DNA of 64,000 nucleotides from Kocuria palustris (lineage in GTDB: Bacteria > Actinomycetota > Actinomycetes > Actinomycetales > Micrococcaceae): the NCBI RefSeq assembly GCF_007666205.1, contig NZ_VDOR01000001.1, positions 186,001 to 250,000 of the forward strand. Direction: 5' to 3'. The notes below the pieces were generated by a model, which did not search any database, had not been told where the DNA came from, and saw nothing but the letters and a program-made list of their open reading frames with translations. Numbering within the stretch: the first letter of the stretch is position 1; each line of letters opens with the position of its first letter. The position numbers and the translations under genes were made by a program. Below are positions 16,773 through 25,540 of the stretch, one piece after another.

Positions 16773-18098
16773 ATGCCCGCCCCAGACCCCGCCGATCAGC
16801 GCTCCGTGCGCCTGTCGTCGCACACGAGCGCGCAGATCCGGAGGCTGCCGCTGCCCTCCCCCGCTTCCGACGAGCACACGGCCGGCGCCGCCCGCTTCGA
16901 CACCTCCGAGCGGGCCCTGAGCCGCCGCGGCCTCACGCTGAGCCGCAGCGATGACCCCGAGCGCGGCTGGCTGCTGTGCATCCCGCAGGGCGACGACCAC
17001 TGGTCGGTCGAGATCCCGCGGCTGCGCAGCGCTCCGGAGCGCATGCCCGCCGCGCTGGTCCAGCTGCTCGACGGGATCATCGGCCAGGACGAGCTGGTCG
17101 AGATCGACGACGACGCCTCGGATCGTCCGCAGACGTCGGGCAAGGACAGCTCGACGAAGGCCGGCGGGACGAAGGACTCCGCGCCGACCGGCGTCGACGT
17201 CCTGCAGGCCGTGCTGTCCCAGCAGGCGGACGCCCTGGAGCTCTGGGACCTGAAGACCCGGCTGGATCTGCCGGACGCCCTCCATCAGCTGCGGGTCACC
17301 GCCCGGTCCCTGCGCGGGCTGCTGAAGTCCGCCCGGCCGTTCCTGGACCGGGAGGCCGCCGACACGCTCGGGGACCAGCTCCAGCAGCTGGGCCGTTTGC
17401 TGGCGGCCGCCCGCGATGCCGAGGTCATGGCCGAGCTGCTGCCCGCCCGCGCGGAGGCGCTCCAGGGGCGGATCGGCGAGAAGACCCGGCATGTGCTCGT
17501 GGAGACCGCGCAGGAGCGCGCCGAGTCCTCGGCCGCGCAGATCCGCCAGGACGCCTCCCGCCCCGAGTGCCTGGCCGCGCTCGAGAGCGCCCGCGCCGCT
17601 GCCCTGCACCCGCCGTTCACGGACAAGGGCGGGAAGAAGGCCGCGGGGCTGACCGCCGAACAGATGAGCGACCGCCTGGTGCAGCGCGCTCTGCGCAAGG
17701 CCGCCAAGGAGGCGCAGCGCGCCCTGGACGCGGCACAGGCCGGGGATCTGGAGCCCGAGCAGCGCCTGGAGCACCTGCACACGGTGCGCAAGGCCACCAA
17801 GCGGGTCCGCTACGTGACCAAGGTGCTCAAGGCCTCGGGCTTCCGTCCCGCCAAGTCCGTGCGGAAGCTGGGGAAGGCCGCCAAGCGAGCCCAGGACGCC
17901 CTCGGCGAGACCATGGACGCCTCGGTGGCCGCGGCCTGGCTCGAGGACTCGTCGGCTCGGCTGCGCAGGGCCGGGGCCGACCCGTACGAGCTCGGGCTGC
18001 TGACCGGCGCCGAGCTGCGGCGGGTCGCCCAGGGCCTCGACGAGGGGCACGACGACATCGAGCGGCTCACCGAGCTGCTCGAGCGGCACGCCGGCTGA
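16773..18098 (+). CDS. CHAD-domain protein with degenerate CYTH-like N-terminus
   Basis: A 441-residue protein. The C-terminal half (about 165-441) is a CHAD helical domain: HQLRVTARSLRGLLKSARPFL, RDAEVMAELLPAR, and HTVRKATKRVRYVTKVL with GKAAKRAQDALGE. These Arg/Lys/His-rich helices bind polyphosphate. The first about 120 residues resemble a shortened CYTH (triphosphate tunnel) domain with RYFDT-like and LRRRG-like motifs reduced to ARFDTSERALSRRGLTLSR; most catalytic acidic residues are not evident, so that part is probably inactive. A role in polyphosphate binding is inferred from the family. GAGAGGATC precedes the ATG. Confidence 0.82.
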   Translation: MPAPDPADQRSVRLSSHTSAQIRRLPLPSPASDEHTAGAARFDTSERALSRRGLTLSRSDDPERGWLLCIPQGDDHWSVEIPRLRSAPERMPAALVQLLDGIIGQDELVEIDDDASDRPQTSGKDSSTKAGGTKDSAPTGVDVLQAVLSQQADALELWDLKTRLDLPDALHQLRVTARSLRGLLKSARPFLDREAADTLGDQLQQLGRLLAAARDAEVMAELLPARAEALQGRIGEKTRHVLVETAQERAESSAAQIRQDASRPECLAALESARAAALHPPFTDKGGKKAAGLTAEQMSDRLVQRALRKAAKEAQRALDAAQAGDLEPEQRLEHLHTVRKATKRVRYVTKVLKASGFRPAKSVRKLGKAAKRAQDALGETMDASVAAAWLEDSSARLRRAGADPYELGLLTGAELRRVAQGLDEGHDDIERLTELLERHAG

Positions 18099-18139
18099 TC
18101 CCCCCGAAGAGAACGACCGGGGCCTCCCCCGGACAGGCC

Positions 18140-18176
18140 GACGGCCCTCCCGCACGACGTGTGCGGGAGGGCCGTC
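18140..18176. terminator. Bidirectional hairpin between CHAD and BCCT genes
   Basis: GACGGCCCTCCCGCAC (18140-18155), a 5-nt loop and GTGCGGGAGGGCCGTC (18161-18176) make a perfect 16-bp stem between two convergent genes. There is no T tract on either side. Confidence 0.75.
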
Positions 18177-18210
18177 GGACGTCGCGGCGTCGCGCGGGGC
18201 CCTGCGGTCC

Positions 18211-20160
18211 CTAGCGCGGGCTGGGCTCGCCGTCGACGTCGGTGGGTGCTGCCGAGGAGCCGCCGGAGGCCGGGGAGGCCTTCGCGGGCTCGGCGCTCTC
18301 GTTCGTCGCCGCGTCGTCCGAGGCTGGCGTGTACCACTCCGTGAGCGCGGGGTCCGTGCTCTCGAAGTCCGCCCCGGCGCCGTCGCCCTCGTCCACGTGG
18401 GTGGCGCCGAAGACGAAGTCGTCGCCGTGCTCGTCGATGCCCCGGTGCACGCCCCGGTTGATCGCCTCGCGCGCATAGCGGCGGCGGATCATGTACGGGT
18501 CGTTCCGCAGATCCTTGGCCCAGGAGACCATGATCCCGAGCATGATGAGCCCGAACGGCAGGGCGCACGTGACCATGACCGACTGCAGGCCCGACAGCGC
18601 GAACTCGCCGCCGGCCAGCAGCAGGAACATCGAGACCAGGCCGAGCGCCAGACCCCACACGATCGTGACCGGGGTGGAGGGGTTCGATCGGCCCGACTGG
18701 GACATCGAGCCCATCACGTTGGTCGCGGAGTCCGCCGCCGTCGTGAAGAAGATGAGGATCGCAAGCAGCACCGCGACCGACGTCAGCCCGGACAGCGGAA
18801 GGTTCTCCAGCATGTCGAACATGACGTTCTCGCCGCTGCCGTCGATCGCGATGTCCCGGCCCTCGAGGTTCATCCACATGGTGGTGCCGCCGAAGACCAC
18901 GAACCAGACCACGGAGATCGCGGACGGGGCGAACATCACGACCGTGACGAACTCCCGCAGGGTGCGGCCCTTGGAGATCTTGGCGATGAACATGCCCACG
19001 AACGGGGACCACGACGTCCACCAGGCCCAGTACATCATCGTCCAGCTCGCGGAGAACTCGGACTCGACCTCGCCCTGGCTCGGAGCCACGGAGAGCATGG
19101 AGAACGCGTTCTGGATCGTCGCGTAGAAGGTCGTGGGGAGCAGGTCGAGCAGGAACAGCAGCGGCCCGGTCACCGCGACGAACAGCGTCAGGGCGATCAC
19201 CAGGAGCATGTTGGTGTTCGACAGGATGCGGATGCCGCGCTTCACTCCGGAGACTGCGGAGAAGATGAACACCACCGTGAGCACGCTGATGATGACCACC
19301 AGGATGCCGTCGCCCTCGAGCGGCCGGCCCGTGACGATCGAGGTGCCGGTGCGGATCTGCAGCGCGCCGATGCCCAGCGACGTCGCCGTGCCGAAGAGCG
19401 TGACCATCAGTGCGAAGACGTCGATGATCTTGCCCGGGATCCGGTTGGTGGCGTTCGGGAAGATCGGCTCGAACAGCGCCGAGATCAGCGGCAGGCGGCC
19501 GCGCCGGTAGGCCGCGTAGGCCAGAGCGCCGCCGATGAACGAGTACACGCCCCACGGGAAGATCGTGTAGTGCAGGCTAGTCTGCGCCATGGCGGCGGGG
19601 ACCGCGTCCATGGACCCGGCCTCGACATCGAAGGCCGGCGGCGGGGTCATGAAGTGGCTCAGCGGCTCGAGGGGGCCGTAGAAGACCAGGCCGATGCCCA
19701 GGCCCGCGGCGAAGAGCATGGAGATCCAGGAGCCCGTGGAGAACTCGGGGCTGCTGTCGTCGGCGCCCAGGCGGATCTTGCCCGTGGGCCCGTATCCCAC
19801 GACGAGCATGAAGAGCACGACGAGGGCGACGAGCGAGCCCAGCAGCCAGCCGAAGTGCGTGACCACCCAGGTCTGCATCTGGGGGCCGACCGCGCCCAGA
19901 TTGTCCGGAGCGATGATCGCCCAGGCCAGCACCGCCGCGACCAGCACGGCGGCCGCGGTGAACACGACCTTGTCGGTCGGGAAGTGGTCCCGGGCGTCCT
20001 CGACGTCCAAACCGGGGATCAGCGCGGGGTGGACCCCGCGGTGCCCGGCGGCCGCCAGACGCATGGTGGTCCGGACGCTCTCCGGCGCCTTCTGCTCGCG
20101 GAGGCGGTTGTCGATCGTGATCTCGGAATCGGACGGGCTGCCCGATGCGCGATCTCTCAT
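18211..20160 (-). CDS. BCCT-family betaine/choline/carnitine transporter
   Basis: A 649-residue sodium- or proton-coupled transporter for quaternary ammonium compounds. The signature WAWWTSWSPFVGMFIAKISKGR is present, as are GLGIGLVFYGPLEPLSHF and FFTTAADSATNVMG; about 12 helices. An N-terminal tail of about 60 residues and a C-terminal acidic tail of about 90 residues (GADFESTDPALTEWY, then Ala/Ser/Pro-rich) extend into the cytoplasm and may sense osmotic state, as in BetP. The ATG (MRDRASGSP) follows AGGGAGCTTC. Monocistronic. Whether betaine, choline or carnitine is carried cannot be told. Confidence 0.9.
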   Translation of the reverse strand: MRDRASGSPSDSEITIDNRLREQKAPESVRTTMRLAAAGHRGVHPALIPGLDVEDARDHFPTDKVVFTAAAVLVAAVLAWAIIAPDNLGAVGPQMQTWVVTHFGWLLGSLVALVVLFMLVVGYGPTGKIRLGADDSSPEFSTGSWISMLFAAGLGIGLVFYGPLEPLSHFMTPPPAFDVEAGSMDAVPAAMAQTSLHYTIFPWGVYSFIGGALAYAAYRRGRLPLISALFEPIFPNATNRIPGKIIDVFALMVTLFGTATSLGIGALQIRTGTSIVTGRPLEGDGILVVIISVLTVVFIFSAVSGVKRGIRILSNTNMLLVIALTLFVAVTGPLLFLLDLLPTTFYATIQNAFSMLSVAPSQGEVESEFSASWTMMYWAWWTSWSPFVGMFIAKISKGRTLREFVTVVMFAPSAISVVWFVVFGGTTMWMNLEGRDIAIDGSGENVMFDMLENLPLSGLTSVAVLLAILIFFTTAADSATNVMGSMSQSGRSNPSTPVTIVWGLALGLVSMFLLLAGGEFALSGLQSVMVTCALPFGLIMLGIMVSWAKDLRNDPYMIRRRYAREAINRGVHRGIDEHGDDFVFGATHVDEGDGAGADFESTDPALTEWYTPASDDAATNESAEPAKASPASGGSSAAPTDVDGEPSPR

Positions 20161-20275
20161 ATGAAGCTCCCTGGGTTTCTCGAAGACGTCCGAGGCTAGC
20201 GGGACGCTGGGCAGAACCCCAGAAGAGCCTGGCCTCACGGGGCGATGTTCATCCGGGCTTCGCCGTCGGGCGCCG

Positions 20276-20650
20276 GTGCTGCGGGAGCAGCTGTTCGGCG
20301 AGCGACCGGCGATCTTCGCCCACGTGGCCCCCGCACCGGAGGGCACAGGGCGACGGCTCGAGGGATTCGCGCTGTGGTTCCTGAACTACTCCACGTGGGA
20401 GGGCACGCACGGGATCTACCTGGAGGACCTCTACGTGCGTCCGGAGGTCCGCGGCGCAGGGCACGGCAAGGCGCTGCTGCGCACCCTGGCCAGGACCGCC
20501 CGCGAGCGCGGCTATCGGCGCGTGGAGTGGTCCGTGCTGCAGTGGAACCGGCCCTCGATCGACTTCTACCGCTCGCTCGGAGCGGTTCCGATGGACGGGT
20601 GGGACGTCTACCGGCTGACCGGCGACCCCCTCGAGTCCCTCGGCAGCTGA
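20276..20650 (+). CDS. N-terminally truncated GNAT acetyltransferase, possible pseudogene
   Basis: The 124 residues carry a good GNAT core: VLREQLFGERPAIFAHVA, GFALWFLNYSTWEGTHGIYLEDLYVRPEVRGAGHGKALLRTLAR (acetyl-CoA loop R-x2-G-x-G/A) and NRPSIDFYRSLGA, as in SSAT-like enzymes. The first 40-odd residues of that family are missing. A separate frame starting at ATG 20245 reads MFIRAS, like a GNAT N-terminus, but is out of register. This suggests a deletion and frameshift that removed the start. The GTG at 20276 has no clear ribosome binding site. Probably a decaying gene, though a shortened enzyme is not excluded. Confidence 0.65.
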   Translation: MLREQLFGERPAIFAHVAPAPEGTGRRLEGFALWFLNYSTWEGTHGIYLEDLYVRPEVRGAGHGKALLRTLARTARERGYRRVEWSVLQWNRPSIDFYRSLGAVPMDGWDVYRLTGDPLESLGS

Positions 20651-20758
20651 GCCGCGCGAGTCCCCGGCGGGACCGGAGGCGCTCGGCGCCTGAGAGCCGG
20701 GTCTAGACCGCCGTCGTCTCGAACAGGGCCGCCGTGCCGATGCCGCCGGCGGAGCTGA

Positions 20759-21874
20759 TCATCGCCAGCAGCGGGCTCCCCCCGGCAGCTCGCGGGCCCT
20801 CGCCAGCAGCCGGACCACGGAGACCGCGCCGGAGGCGCCGTAGGCGTGGCCGAGCGCCAGGGCGCCGCCGTCGGTGTTGAGCACCCGCTCATCCACTCCC
20901 AGCAGGTCCGTGCAGGCGAGCACCTGCCCCGCGAAGGCCTCGTTGAACTCCACGGCGGCCAGCTGATCTGCCCCCACGCCCTGGTCCTCCAGCAGCCGTC
21001 GAGCCGCGACGGCCGCCCCGAGGCCCAGCCGCGCGGGGTCCACGCCCACGGTCACCGCCCCGCGGAAGATCAGCGCCGTGCCGGAGCCCAGGCTCTGCGC
21101 CGTCGCCGGGGTCACCACCAGGATTGCGGCCGCCCCGTCCGCATCGCCGCACGAGTTCCCGGCCGTGACCGTGCCGCCGGTCTCGAACGCCGCGGGGAAG
21201 CGCGCCAGCAGCGCAGCGTCCAGCCTCCGGCGCGGCCCGTTGTCCGCGGTGACCTCGCCGCGCGCTCCGGACACGGGCACCAGCTCGTCGTCGAACCGCC
21301 CGGCCGCTGCCGCCGCCAGCGCCCGGCGATGGCTGCGCAGGGCGAAGGCGTCCTGCCGCGCCCTGCTGATCCCGTGCTCGCGCGCGACGGTCTCGGCGGC
21401 GACCCCCATGTCCGGGTCGCCCAGGTGCTCGGGGCTGAACCGGGCGCGGCGGTAGAACTCGACCTCGCCGTCATCGCCCCGACGGCCCCGCAGCGGTGCC
21501 GTGCTGATGCTCTCCGCCCCGCCGGCCAGGAAGGCGCTCCCGGCCCCGGCCTGGGCCAGGCGGCAGGCCAGCACGACCGCATCCAGGCCCGAGCCGCACT
21601 GCCGATCCACGGTGATCCCCGGGACCGACAGCGGCAGGCCGGCCTCGAGGGCCGCGAGCCGGGCGAGATTGCCGCCGGCGCCCACGGCATTGCCCATGAC
21701 GACATCGACCACGTGCTCGGGAGCGAGGCCCGACTCCTCCACGAGCCGGCGCAGCACCGGGGCCAGGAGGCGGTGCACGGGCACGTCGTCCAGGGCGGTG
21801 CCCGCCCGCGCCAGCGGGGTCCGGCGCCCGAGCACCACCAGCGGGGACGACGGGTCAGCCGAGACGACGGGCAC
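20759..21874 (-). CDS. Thiolase (acetyl-CoA acyltransferase), C-terminus frameshifted
   Basis: A thiolase of 371 residues as read; a frame change in a run of six G (complement of 20778-20783) would carry it to the TAG at 20703 and give about 390 residues, the normal length. Present: the nucleophile motif VDRQCGSGLDAV (Cys near residue 90), GGAESIS, NEAFAGQVLA and GGALALGHAYGASGA. In the restored tail the usual CxGGGxG motif reads SSAGGIG, so the second catalytic Cys appears to be Ser. It starts at GTG 21874 behind AAGGGGAT and overlaps the acyl-CoA ligase by 20 nt. Likely joint role: activating an acyl chain and thiolytic cleavage or condensation. Confidence 0.78.
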   Translation of the reverse strand: MPVVSADPSSPLVVLGRRTPLARAGTALDDVPVHRLLAPVLRRLVEESGLAPEHVVDVVMGNAVGAGGNLARLAALEAGLPLSVPGITVDRQCGSGLDAVVLACRLAQAGAGSAFLAGGAESISTAPLRGRRGDDGEVEFYRRARFSPEHLGDPDMGVAAETVAREHGISRARQDAFALRSHRRALAAAAAGRFDDELVPVSGARGEVTADNGPRRRLDAALLARFPAAFETGGTVTAGNSCGDADGAAAILVVTPATAQSLGSGTALIFRGAVTVGVDPARLGLGAAVAARRLLEDQGVGADQLAAVEFNEAFAGQVLACTDLLGVDERVLNTDGGALALGHAYGASGAVSVVRLLARARELPGGARCWR

Positions 21875-23249
21875 GATGATCCCCTTCGGCGATCCAGGCT
21901 CGCAGCCGGGCGCGGCTGAGCTTGCCCCGGTCGGTGACGGGCGGCTCCTGCAGCACCCAGTACTCGTGCGGGCGCTTGGCCGGGGCCAGCCCCTCGGTTG
22001 CGCGGCGCAGTCGCTGCCGGGTCGGCGGCTCGTCGACGGGGAGGATGCCGGCCGCGATCCGCTCGCCCCGGGCGGCGTCGGGCAGTCCGACCACGATCGC
22101 CTCTGCCACGCCCGGAACGGCGGCCAGCACCGACTCCACCTCCTGCGGGTAGATGTTGACCCCGCCCGAGTTGACCATCTCGGCCGCCCTGCCCAGCACG
22201 TGCAGCCGGCCGCCGCGCAGGAAGCCCCGGTCATGAACGGTCGCGATGTCGCCGAACCGGGTGAGGGCCTTGCCGTCGTCGCCCCACAGGTAGCCGTCGC
22301 ACACGAGCTCGGAGCGCACGCCGATGCTGCCGACGCACCCGTCGGGCAGCGGGCGGCCGTCGTCGTCCAGGATGACCGCCTCCACCCCCGGGAACGCGGT
22401 CCCCACGGCGGTGCCGCTGCTCGATTCGCGTTCCCCCGGCAGGTGGCGCCGGGCGGCGACGAAGCCGAGCTCCGCGGCGCCGAAGTACTCCCAGATCACG
22501 GCCTCCGGCGCCCAGCGGCGGGCCGTCGCGAGCGTCTCCGGATCCAGCTTCTGCCCGGCGCAGATGATCGCGCTCAGCCCGTCGGCCGTCTCGCCGGCCG
22601 CGAGGCCCCGGCCGGCGATCACGCGCAGCATCGCCGGAACGGTCACGAGCCGGGTGACGCCCTCGGCGGCGATCGCCGCGCGCGCATCGGCGCTGTCGAA
22701 GCGCGGCAGGGTGACGAAGGCGGCTCCGGCATGGAGGCACTCGGACAGCGCGTAGAGGTTCAGGCTGGCCGAGAGCGGGCCGGGCGCCAGGACCCGGTCC
22801 TCGGGCCGCAGGTCGAAGTGCGCCGTCGAGGCCTCGAAGGATCGCCGCCACGAGCCGCGACTGCGGCGGAAGCCCTTGGGCAGGGACGTCGTGCCGGAGG
22901 TCAGCCCCACCAGGAAGGCGGAGTCGGCGGGGCCGTCGCGCAGCCGGGCCGGCTCGTCCGAGGCAGGGGCTGCCGCACGGCAGCGGCGCCGCACCGCCTC
23001 GCTGAGCTCTTCCGGCCAGGTCGGATCCAGGACGGCGCACATCCGCTGCTCGGCCACTCCGGCGGCCCACCGGATGACGAAGTCCGTGCCGTTGCCCTGC
23101 TGCAGGATCCCGGTGGGCTCGCCGGAGGCCGCCAGCGCCGCAGCCTCCGCGCGCAGCCGGCCCCAGCTCAGCCGCTGGCCCGCGCAGGCGACGGCCATGA
23201 CGTGCGGACGCTCGTCGGCCCAGCGCGACAGGCGATCCAGGAAGGGCAC
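21855..23249 (-). CDS. AMP-forming acyl-CoA ligase
   Basis: A 464-residue ANL-superfamily adenylate-forming ligase. Motifs: the P-loop LTSGTTSLPKG, the YFGAAELGF region (A5), GDIATVHDRGFLRGGRLHVLGRAAEMVNSGGVNIYPQEVE (A7-A8), and a late lysine in DRGKLSRARL (A10). It is slightly shorter than usual (about 500), mainly in the N-terminal region. GTG start at 23249 behind GGGGAGCC, two bases after the GNAT stop. It forms one operon with a membrane protein and GNAT upstream and a thiolase downstream, which suggests activation of a fatty or aromatic acid. The substrate is unknown. Confidence 0.83.
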   Translation of the reverse strand: MPFLDRLSRWADERPHVMAVACAGQRLSWGRLRAEAAALAASGEPTGILQQGNGTDFVIRWAAGVAEQRMCAVLDPTWPEELSEAVRRRCRAAAPASDEPARLRDGPADSAFLVGLTSGTTSLPKGFRRSRGSWRRSFEASTAHFDLRPEDRVLAPGPLSASLNLYALSECLHAGAAFVTLPRFDSADARAAIAAEGVTRLVTVPAMLRVIAGRGLAAGETADGLSAIICAGQKLDPETLATARRWAPEAVIWEYFGAAELGFVAARRHLPGERESSSGTAVGTAFPGVEAVILDDDGRPLPDGCVGSIGVRSELVCDGYLWGDDGKALTRFGDIATVHDRGFLRGGRLHVLGRAAEMVNSGGVNIYPQEVESVLAAVPGVAEAIVVGLPDAARGERIAAGILPVDEPPTRQRLRRATEGLAPAKRPHEYWVLQEPPVTDRGKLSRARLRAWIAEGDHRARRLG

Positions 23250-23251
23250 GA

Positions 23252-23743
23252 CTAGGCTCCCCGCAGGTCGAGCTTGAAGCCCTCGTGCGAGCGCTCGAAT
23301 CCCAGCCGCTCGTAGAACCGGTGGGCGTCGGGGCGCTGCTTGTCGGAGGTCAGCTGGACCAGATCGCAGCCGCGGTCCCGCGCCTGCTCGACGGCCCAGC
23401 GCACGAGCGCCCCGCCCACGCCCCGACCGCGCAGGGAGCTGGAGATCCGCACGCCCTCGATCACGGTCCTGACGGCGCCGCGACGCGACAGCGACGGGAT
23501 GACGGTCAGCTGCAGCGTGGCCACCGCGCGGCCGTCGAGCCGCCCGATCACCAGCAGGTGCGCGGGATCCTCGTCGATTGCGGCAAAGGCCCGCTCGTAG
23601 CGGCGGCGGTCGTCCTCCGTGCGGATCCCGTCGCGGACGGCGCCCAGGTGATCGTCGGTCAGCAGGTCGATCAGCTCCGGCAGGTCGGCGGCCGCGGCCT
23701 CCTCGAGCACCACCGACGTCCCCGGCAGCTGCATGCTGTCCAT
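23252..23743 (-). CDS. GNAT-family N-acetyltransferase
   Basis: A 163-residue GNAT enzyme. Typical parts are VLEEAAAADLPELIDLL at the start, the acetyl-CoA binding VRISSSLRGRGVGGALVRWAVEQAR (R-x2-G-x-G-G) and RFYERLGFERSHEGFKLDL at the end. The ATG (MDSMQLPG) is preceded in frame by GTG and lies 2 nt after the stop of the small membrane protein. The substrate is unknown. Co-transcription with the acyl-CoA ligase and thiolase is likely from the spacing. Confidence 0.83.
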   Translation of the reverse strand: MDSMQLPGTSVVLEEAAAADLPELIDLLTDDHLGAVRDGIRTEDDRRRYERAFAAIDEDPAHLLVIGRLDGRAVATLQLTVIPSLSRRGAVRTVIEGVRISSSLRGRGVGGALVRWAVEQARDRGCDLVQLTSDKQRPDAHRFYERLGFERSHEGFKLDLRGA

Positions 23744-23745
23744 CG

Positions 23746-24162
23746 TCACCACCCCGGCTGATTGCTGCTCGTCCACGGATCGCTGCGATCGCGCCACGGA
23801 TGCGGGCTGCCGTGGCTGATCTCGCGTCGGATCGCGGTGAGGCGCTCATCGGCCTCCGTCCACCCGAGCACGCTCTCACGATGCACCGCGTGCCTGCCCT
23901 CCGTCACGACCAGCGGCACAGCGGCCAGGCCCGCGCGCCGAGCGATCAGGGCGAACGGCAGGGCCAGCCACTGGGCCAGCGACTCCAGCAGGAACAGGGG
24001 CAGCAGCGGCAGGATCACGATCAGCAGCAGGAGGCCCAGGAACGCGGAGATCGGGTCGTCCGCGGTGGAGGAGGCCGGCGAGGCCGGCAGCTCGTCCATG
24101 AGCCAGGCGATCCAGCGGCGCGTCCGGCTGCGCCAGGGCAGGAGCCGACGACGGGCCTTCAT
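23746..24162 (-). CDS. Small membrane protein, first gene of ligase/thiolase operon
   Basis: A 138-residue protein of unknown family. It has a basic start (MKARRRLLPWRSRTRR), a long hydrophobic stretch ISAFLGLLLLIVILPLLPLFLLESLAQWLALPFALIA that can form one or two helices, and a C-terminal cytoplasmic tail containing WTEADERLTAIRREI. It is first in a run of four closely spaced minus-strand genes. The 209-nt gap to the next gene shows nothing I can assign. Confidence 0.6.
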   Translation of the reverse strand: MKARRRLLPWRSRTRRWIAWLMDELPASPASSTADDPISAFLGLLLLIVILPLLPLFLLESLAQWLALPFALIARRAGLAAVPLVVTEGRHAVHRESVLGWTEADERLTAIRREISHGSPHPWRDRSDPWTSSNQPGW

Positions 24163-24371
24163 CGACCGCCCCTCTCCACGAGCTGCGCGCAGACCGGTTG
24201 CGCCTTCCTGCGGGCAGTCTGCCAGAGGCCGTTCCGGGGAGGCATCGGTCGGGCGCGGGGCAGGGCCCCTGCGCCCTGGCGGCGATCACCGCGGTCCTGG
24301 CCCGGGCACGGCAGGCACCTCATCCAGTCGGTCGATATCCACGGGTATCCGCTCGCGGATCATCGGGCTGG

Positions 24372-24803
24372 TCAGCCCTCGAACCTCGGCGCCGAGCGGA
24401 CCTGCCGCGCAGGGGATCCGACGACGACGGCGCCCGCCGGCACGTCCTTCGTCACCGTCGAGGCGGCGCCCACCACGGCGCCGTCGCCGATGGTCACACC
24501 AGGGAGGATCGTGACGTTGGCGCCGAGCCAGACGTCGTCGCCCAGGACCACCGGCGCCGGGTGCATGTCGCCGCGCCTGGCCGGGTCCATGTCGTGGTTC
24601 AGCGTGGTGATCACCGCGCTGTGCCCGATCAGGCAGCGATCCCCGATCGTGATGCCGCCCTGGTCCTGGAACGCGCAGCCGGAGTTGATGAAGACGTCGC
24701 GACCGATGCGCAGCCCCTTGCCGACCTGGATGGTCTCCCCGCGGCCCATCCGCTCCAGCAGCTCGTCGCGATCCATGGTGGGCTTCTTCGTCGGAGGCGG
24801 CAT
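24372..24803 (-). CDS. Hexapeptide-repeat acetyltransferase (Maa-like, short form)
   Basis: A 143-residue left-handed beta-helix acetyltransferase related to maltose/galactoside O-acetyltransferases. The hexapeptide repeats include IGRDVFINSGCAFQDQGGITIGDRCLIGHSAVITTLNHD, VVLGDDVWLGANVTILPGVTIGDGAVVGAASTVTKDVPAGAVVVGSPAR. The catalytic His of NHD is kept. Relatives are 180-200 residues; the N-terminal Mac domain is reduced to about 20 residues (DRDELLERMGRGET). The first Met may be the one at MDRDEL instead. Acceptor unknown. Confidence 0.8.
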   Translation of the reverse strand: MPPPTKKPTMDRDELLERMGRGETIQVGKGLRIGRDVFINSGCAFQDQGGITIGDRCLIGHSAVITTLNHDMDPARRGDMHPAPVVLGDDVWLGANVTILPGVTIGDGAVVGAASTVTKDVPAGAVVVGSPARQVRSAPRFEG

Positions 24804-24834
24804 CCTCGATCCTGGTGAGCCAGTCTTCTCCGCC

Positions 24835-25524
24835 TCAGCTCGCGTGCCAGACCCTGACAGGGTCCCCCACGCGCACCTCGCCCTCGGAGTCGACCGCGCA
24901 GCCGTAGGCCAGCAGGGCCCCGGGGCGGATGCGCCGCAGCAGGCAGTGATCCTTCCGACCGGTGAGCGGGTCGTGGTCGATGATCACGCAGCGCTCGAGC
25001 TCCCCCACGACCTGCAGCCGCACCGCGCCGAGCTCCAGGCGCGACCCTTCCGCGAGCGCCAGAGGGGCGGCGCGGTCGTCGATCACGACGTTCGGGCGGT
25101 AGCGGTCGGTGTCCGACGGCAGCCCCGCCAGCTCGGAGCGCAGCAGCACGCTCACGGGTGCGCCCCAGACGATGGCGTCCGACCACAGCGTCCGGGCCAG
25201 CAGGACCGGACGCCCCGCCTCCGCCGAGAGGCGCTGAGCGAGCGGGCCGTCGTGCACGCGCGCCGGGATCAGGCGGTCGTAGTAGCGGATCCGGGTCTCG
25301 GGATGGACCACGTGCTCGTCGGCGGCGGGCAGGTCCCCTGGCCCGACGGCCACGCGGACCATGGCCGGGAACTGCGGGGCCCGCAGGCAGGTCAGGTCAT
25401 CGGCCCACACCGGAGCCCACCGACGATCGCCGTCCAGCCCGCCCATCGACACCCCGATGCGCTCGTGCGAGAGCCACCCCAGCCCCTTGACCGGGGTCGA
25501 GCCGATCCTCTCGACGCTCGCCAT
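24835..25524 (-). CDS. MOSC-domain protein
   Basis: A 229-residue protein with an N-terminal MOSC_N barrel (VERIGSTPVKGLGWLSHERIGVS, then GLDGDRRWAPV) and a C-terminal MOSC domain (RYRPNVVID, GELERCVIIDHDPLTGRKD). The Cys in ERC is the residue that in molybdenum-cofactor sulfurase and mARC-type proteins handles sulfur or the cofactor. The family carries sulfur or molybdopterin; YcbX/YiiM relatives reduce N-hydroxylated compounds with redox partners. The ATG (MASVER) was chosen over an upstream arginine-rich frame. It lies 16 nt after the aldo/keto reductase stop, so the two may share a transcript. Confidence 0.83.
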   Translation of the reverse strand: MASVERIGSTPVKGLGWLSHERIGVSMGGLDGDRRWAPVWADDLTCLRAPQFPAMVRVAVGPGDLPAADEHVVHPETRIRYYDRLIPARVHDGPLAQRLSAEAGRPVLLARTLWSDAIVWGAPVSVLLRSELAGLPSDTDRYRPNVVIDDRAAPLALAEGSRLELGAVRLQVVGELERCVIIDHDPLTGRKDHCLLRRIRPGALLAYGCAVDSEGEVRVGDPVRVWHAS

Positions 25525-25540
25525 GGCGGGGCTCCGGGGC

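Noticed and set aside
18140-18176. Small RNA gene
   Set aside because: It is a perfect hairpin between convergent genes without a promoter; a terminator explains it.
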